A stretch of DNA of 64,000 nucleotides from positions 124,001-188,000 of the forward strand of contig NZ_NMYC01000003.1 of the NCBI RefSeq assembly GCF_002860345.1, written 5' to 3'. This document shows, piece after piece, positions 60,694 through 64,000 of this stretch. Below the pieces are notes generated by a model, which ran no database searches, was not told the DNA's origin, and saw only the letters and a list, made by a program, of their open reading frames with translations. Position numbers and translations under genes: made by a program. Origin of the DNA: Bifidobacterium anseris (GTDB lineage: Bacteria; Actinomycetota; Actinomycetes; Actinomycetales; Bifidobacteriaceae). Every line of letters starts with the position of its first letter. Positions within the stretch are counted from its first letter, which is position 1.

Positions 60694-61179
60694 ATGGCAG
60701 AACATACGGAATACGTCGAGGATGGGGCCGACGACGTGATCGAGGAGACGACGACCGTCACGCCGGACACGCAGGACGACATCCAGACCGGCGAAATCGA
60801 CGCCGTCACCACGCAGGACGAAAGCGACGACACAATCGAGGACGACGAGCTGCATCAGTTCGAACGCCGCATCGACGAGATCCTCGCCACCGGCGAACTC
60901 GACGAGACGCTGCGCGTCATCGACGAGAAGGGCGTCGCGCAGGTGCTGCCGGTGCTCGACACGGAGCCGATCTCGCATCTGCTCGAGGGCATCGAGGAGA
61001 TCGGAGGCCGCGCGAACGTCTTCGTGCGCACCGCAGACGGCATCGCCGTGCTCAGCGTCGCCGAATACAGCCCGCAGAATCAGGAGGACGCCGCCTCGTC
61101 GGCAGACGACACCCCCACCGGCGAGACGCCGGTCGTCGACGAAGCGCAGGCCTCCGTGACGACTACCGAAGAAGACTGA
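60694..61179 (+). CDS. Acidic protein of unknown function (161 residues)
   Basis: I do not recognise the family. The first 50 and last 35 residues are disordered and strongly acidic (Asp/Glu/Thr). A compact middle (about residues 55-125: HQFERRIDEILATGELDETL, VIDEKGVAQVLPVLDTEPIS) looks helical, with a beta-rich end (ANVFVRTADGIAVLSVAEYS). There is no signal or membrane segment. GAAGGAGG seven bases before ATG 60694 is a strong site; an ATG at 60661 is less likely. It is followed after 50 bp by an exporter gene on the same strand, so the two may form an operon. Confidence 0.7.
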   Translation: MAEHTEYVEDGADDVIEETTTVTPDTQDDIQTGEIDAVTTQDESDDTIEDDELHQFERRIDEILATGELDETLRVIDEKGVAQVLPVLDTEPISHLLEGIEEIGGRANVFVRTADGIAVLSVAEYSPQNQEDAASSADDTPTGETPVVDEAQASVTTTEED

Positions 61180-61229
61180 GTGAAGCAGCGGCCACCGGCG
61201 CCGCGATCCCGATAAGAACCTAGGAACGC

Positions 61230-62897
61230 ATGGCAGCACACGGACAACAGGAGCATCCACAGGACGAACGACCCGGCGGCATGCCCGCACCGCACGGCGG
61301 ACGTCCGTACACGCGCGAAGTGCATCACGAACCAGAGCCGGAGGTGGCCGCACACCGCGGCATAGCCGGCCTGTCCACGGTGCTCACCCGCGAGCGCGCG
61401 TACCGTAATGGCCATCTGACGCGTCCTGCGTTCGTCTCGCTTGCGATCCTGACCTTCATCACCTTCGTCGGCAACTTCACCCAGTTGCAGCTGAGCGCTG
61501 CGTTGCCGACGCTCGTCGACGACTTCGGCATCTCGGTGACGTTCGGCCAATGGATGACGTCGATCTTCCAGCTGACGATGGGCGTCATGGTGCCGCTGAC
61601 CGCGTATCTGACGCGGCGTTTCTCCACACGGCAGATCGTCATCACGTCGATGGTCGTGTTCACGGTTGGATCGGTGCTCGCGTGGCTCAGTCCGACCTTC
61701 CCGTTCGCGCTGTTCGGGCGTTTCCTTGAGGCGGCCGGCACCGGCGTCATGTGGCCGGTGCTGCAGATCACCGTCTTCTCGATCTTCCCGTTGGACCGGC
61801 GCGGCATGGCGATGGGCGTCGTCGGCATGGCGATGGCCGTGGCTCCGGCGATCGGTCCGACACTCGGCGGCCTGCAGACCGATATGAACGGATGGCGTTC
61901 GATCTTCCTGACACTCACCGTCATCGGCTGCATCTCGATCGTGCTCGCAGCCTGCGGACTGCATAACTTCGGGGCGTCCGACAAGACGGCGCATGCGGAT
62001 TTCTTCTCGGTGGGATTGTCGATCATCGGCTTCGGCGCCCTCATGTTCGGCTTCACGAACATCCAGGCCTATCCGCTTGCGGCTCCGGTCGTCTGGCTGC
62101 CGATGGTCGTCGGCGTCGCCGGCATCATCTGGTTCGTGCTGCGCCAGATCCATAGCGAGCAGCGTTTCAAGGCCGGCAACGCGAGCCGGCCGGCGCTTCT
62201 TGACCTGTCGGTGCTGCGCAACGCGCATTTCTCGGTCGGTACGCTCATCGCGTCGCTGAGCTTCTTCGCGTTCAGCTCACTCGTCGTGCTCATTCCGTTG
62301 TACATCCAGAACTGCCGCGGCTACACGGCCACGATCAGCGGTCTCGTCATGCTGCCCGGCGCCATCGCGCAGGCGATCGCCCAGTTCTTCGGCGGCCGCG
62401 CGCTCGACCGGTTCGGCGCGCGTCCGGTCGCGATGGCCGGCACGATGCTGCTGTGCCTCGGCACCGTGATGATGAGCATGATCGGCATGCACACCTGGAT
62501 CTGGTACATCTCGATCTGCCAGTTCATCCGGCAGATCGGCATGGGCTTCGTCATGATGCCGGTCACCACATGGTCGCTCAACTGCCTCAGGCCGGCCGAG
62601 GTCTCCGCGGGTTCCGCGGTCACGAACACGGTGCGGCAGATCGCCGGCGCGATCGGCTCGCCGGTCATGATCCTGACGATGTACTCGATCGCCGCGGCGC
62701 AGATGTCCTCCGGACGCACCGAGATCGCCGCTAACATCATCGGCATCGAATGGGCGCTACGCATCAGCGCGATCATCAACTTCGTCATGATTCTGCTCGT
62801 CGTCTTCGGCGTCAAAGGCGAGGACGCCGGCTCCACCCGCGACGCGGTCCGCCGCGCGCTGCGCCGTGAGAAGGACGGCAAGGCCGTATCCGCATAG
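61230..62897 (+). CDS. MFS multidrug-type exporter, DHA2 (14-TM) family
   Basis: A 555-residue proton-coupled transporter of the EmrB/QacA group. A 60-residue hydrophilic, Pro/His-rich N-terminal tail precedes the first helix (FVSLAILTFITFVGNFTQLQ). The hallmark between helices 2 and 3 appears as TAYLTRRFSTRQIVI, and motif C of antiporters as GVVGMAMAVAPAIGPTLGG. About 14 helices follow. AGGAACGC precedes ATG 61230. The substrate is unknown; association with the acidic protein upstream is the only local clue. A weak hairpin follows at 62902-62940. Confidence 0.93.
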   Translation: MAAHGQQEHPQDERPGGMPAPHGGRPYTREVHHEPEPEVAAHRGIAGLSTVLTRERAYRNGHLTRPAFVSLAILTFITFVGNFTQLQLSAALPTLVDDFGISVTFGQWMTSIFQLTMGVMVPLTAYLTRRFSTRQIVITSMVVFTVGSVLAWLSPTFPFALFGRFLEAAGTGVMWPVLQITVFSIFPLDRRGMAMGVVGMAMAVAPAIGPTLGGLQTDMNGWRSIFLTLTVIGCISIVLAACGLHNFGASDKTAHADFFSVGLSIIGFGALMFGFTNIQAYPLAAPVVWLPMVVGVAGIIWFVLRQIHSEQRFKAGNASRPALLDLSVLRNAHFSVGTLIASLSFFAFSSLVVLIPLYIQNCRGYTATISGLVMLPGAIAQAIAQFFGGRALDRFGARPVAMAGTMLLCLGTVMMSMIGMHTWIWYISICQFIRQIGMGFVMMPVTTWSLNCLRPAEVSAGSAVTNTVRQIAGAIGSPVMILTMYSIAAAQMSSGRTEIAANIIGIEWALRISAIINFVMILLVVFGVKGEDAGSTRDAVRRALRREKDGKAVSA

Positions 62898-62901
62898 CGC
62901 A

Positions 62902-62940
62902 GGAGCCGGCCCCCATGATGCACAGGGAATCCGGCTCCTA
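62902..62940 (+). terminator. Weak terminator after the exporter gene
   Basis: AGGAGCCGG (62902-62910) pairs with CCGGCTCCT (62932-62940) across a 21-base loop, 4 bp after the stop at 62897. No U-run follows. Base composition changes abruptly to A+T-richer DNA just after it. Confidence 0.45.
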
Positions 62941-63055
62941 CTTCCATTTCCTCCGCAGAGGTTGGCTCTTATCAAGAATGATAACCTAACCCTCGGACTG
63001 TATCCACCTGCAGTTTGCATGTAAGCAGAACTACTTTGGTCCACCCGCACTTCGC

Positions 63056-63646
63056 TCAGCAAAGGCGAATGCTTCTCAAATCGATACAATCCGTCAGCTC
63101 CGGGAAGTGCATCGTTCCCATATACATATCGCCAACCGCTCCGAGAATTTGGTCCGGGATCCACAAACGCGCATCAGACGTCCCTGGCGCAAAAGTGACA
63201 CGAAGATTGCTAATCATCTGACGACTACGGAGTCCCATGATGCATTTAAGATCTCGATCATCTTGACTGGCCTCTCTCGATTCAAGTACGACGTCAGTTA
63301 CACCGTAATCTTGCTCCAACACCTGAAGCAGCATCTCTAAGCATTTTCTACGTGCCCGTTCAGGTTTAATTGTTCCATCTAGCGGCGCAGCTTTTACGAT
63401 AAGATACTTTAACGGTAATCTCGCTATACTTTGGATAGATTTTTTCTTCTCCGTACGAGTCATTTGCCGCCAGTGCAATTTTTTGACTTTCTTCTTTATT
63501 ACAGACAGCAAACGACGACGAACGCAATCTTCTTCTATCGCGCATATGCATACCCCTAAGTAATAAACCCCCTCTCTGTCATGCATAAGGTCTTGACTAT
63601 GCATACTCTCATCGCCCCATGCAGTCATTTGAACCAAACCTTTCAT
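63056..63646 (-). CDS. DUF3800-like protein (RNase H-type fold predicted), in A+T-rich DNA
   Basis: A 196-residue protein. Features that match DUF3800 proteins are GDES (acidic pair) near residue 12, a central basic KLHWRQM segment, VVLESREAS with an internal acidic residue, and near the C-terminus LWIPDQILGAVGDMY, which resembles the LxxADxxxGAV motif. DUF3800 proteins occur often in phage, mobile and defence islands; a nuclease-like role is inferred from the fold and unproven here. The G+C content and codon use (many A/T-ending codons) differ sharply from the rest of the window. AGGAGGTGG precedes ATG 63646, which overlaps the previous stop as ATGA. Confidence 0.6.
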   Translation of the reverse strand: MKGLVQMTAWGDESMHSQDLMHDREGVYYLGVCICAIEEDCVRRRLLSVIKKKVKKLHWRQMTRTEKKKSIQSIARLPLKYLIVKAAPLDGTIKPERARRKCLEMLLQVLEQDYGVTDVVLESREASQDDRDLKCIMGLRSRQMISNLRVTFAPGTSDARLWIPDQILGAVGDMYMGTMHFPELTDCIDLRSIRLC

Positions 63647-64000
63647 TCTTCCACCTCCTTTTGCCTCCGACGAAGCAAATTCAAAGTATCGTTATCAAAT
63701 GGTTTTTTAACAGTGTATTCATTTACAACCGCATATCCAGAAGGACTCAGCGCCGCCTCTCTTCTCATTTTCTTTTTACAAAGCACTTCCTTCTCCACCA
63801 GTTCCCTCAATCCTCTTTCCGCAGTATCCGGAGACCAGCCATACCAATCTGGCATCCGTTCAGCAGGGAGGACACATGGTTGCTTCTCACCCAAAACCAC
63901 CAAGAGCATTGCGATTGCGGCAAGACTTAATCTCTGGTCATATCTTTTTCTCCAAAAATCATAAGACAGCCTCACAAAACGCTTTTTTGGCCTAGAATAT
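63643..64000 (-). CDS. Winged-helix-like protein, C-terminal part (runs off the window)
   Basis: The frame is open to the right edge, so only the last 118 or so residues are seen. They contain a predicted winged helix-turn-helix: SYDFWRKRYDQRLSLAAIAM, then a loop, then WSPDTAERGLRELVEKEVLC and a beta-wing (ALSPSGYAVVNEYTV). This arrangement resembles actinobacterial proteins with a (R)RLS..A.AM..L...YGWS..TA..GL.EL pattern found next to mobile genes. A GTG at 63975 is an internal possibility, but the reading frame before it looks like continued coding. Its stop overlaps the DUF3800-like start, so the two genes are coupled. The DNA is A+T-rich like its neighbour. Confidence 0.55.
   Translation of the reverse strand, partial: YSRPKKRFVRLSYDFWRKRYDQRLSLAAIAMLLVVLGEKQPCVLPAERMPDWYGWSPDTAERGLRELVEKEVLCKKKMRREAALSPSGYAVVNEYTVKKPFDNDTLNLLRRRQKEVEE

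Overview
The window is G+C-rich (by eye about two thirds G+C), densely coded and mostly on the minus strand. Its gene content and order point to a Bifidobacterium or close relative in the Actinobacteria. The evidence is the tgm-prpC-fha end of the bifidobacterial PFNA-type cluster beside rpoB-rpoC, a fused RmlC-RmlD enzyme, a DeoR-galT-galK operon, a DUF4916 protein, a DUF4012 protein in the polysaccharide locus, and a G5/lytic-transglycosylase surface protein. No rRNA, tRNA, CRISPR array, insertion sequence or intact prophage was seen.

Layout. 1-3916: end of a Ser/Thr-phosphosignalling cluster (transglutaminase-like C-terminus, PP2C phosphatase, leucine-rich-repeat-variant protein, FHA protein). 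4099-11741: rpoC and rpoB, with a recognisable promoter. 12063-17684: cell-envelope protein, MutY, TrmL-type tRNA methylase, the UPF0210/UPF0237 pair and a class C-like sortase. 17932-21312: galactose operon (DeoR regulator, galT, galK), probably leaderless. 21567-28736: polyprenol-phosphate glycosyltransferase, dihydroorotate dehydrogenase, OYE-type oxidoreductase, bifunctional penicillin-binding protein and a Crp-type regulator. 28871-37706: domain-permuted lipoate ligase, TM2 protein, a 43-residue Cys/Tyr-rich peptide, leuB, an S9 oligopeptidase, an App1-type phosphatase and GcvH. 37806-43279: NudC, alpha/beta hydrolase, DUF4916 protein, thioredoxin, G5/transglycosylase protein and an unknown conserved-looking protein. 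43598-60361: an exopolysaccharide/rhamnan locus. 60694-62897: acidic protein plus a 14-TM drug-type exporter. 62950-64000: visibly A+T-richer DNA with a DUF3800-like gene and a winged-helix gene that runs off the window, which looks like the edge of an acquired island.

How the genes work together. The polysaccharide locus reads as one minus-strand unit: priming sugar-phosphate transferase, UDP-glucose dehydrogenase, seven glycosyltransferase-type genes, a Wzx flippase, the dTDP-rhamnose genes rmlB, rmlCD and rmlA, and a DUF4012 protein. No Wzy polymerase or chain-length regulator is recognisable. The lipoate ligase and GcvH, about 7 kb apart, form an enzyme-substrate pair.

The observations most worth a second look are: Asn in RpoB where nearly all rifampicin-sensitive bacteria have His (E. 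coli 526); two intergenic arrays of about 53-bp repeats that share a GCGATCAT core; two copies of a 119-135 bp element with terminal inverted repeats; a DHODH with class-2 layout but a class-1-type Cys base; a domain-swapped lipoate ligase; and the low-G+C right edge.
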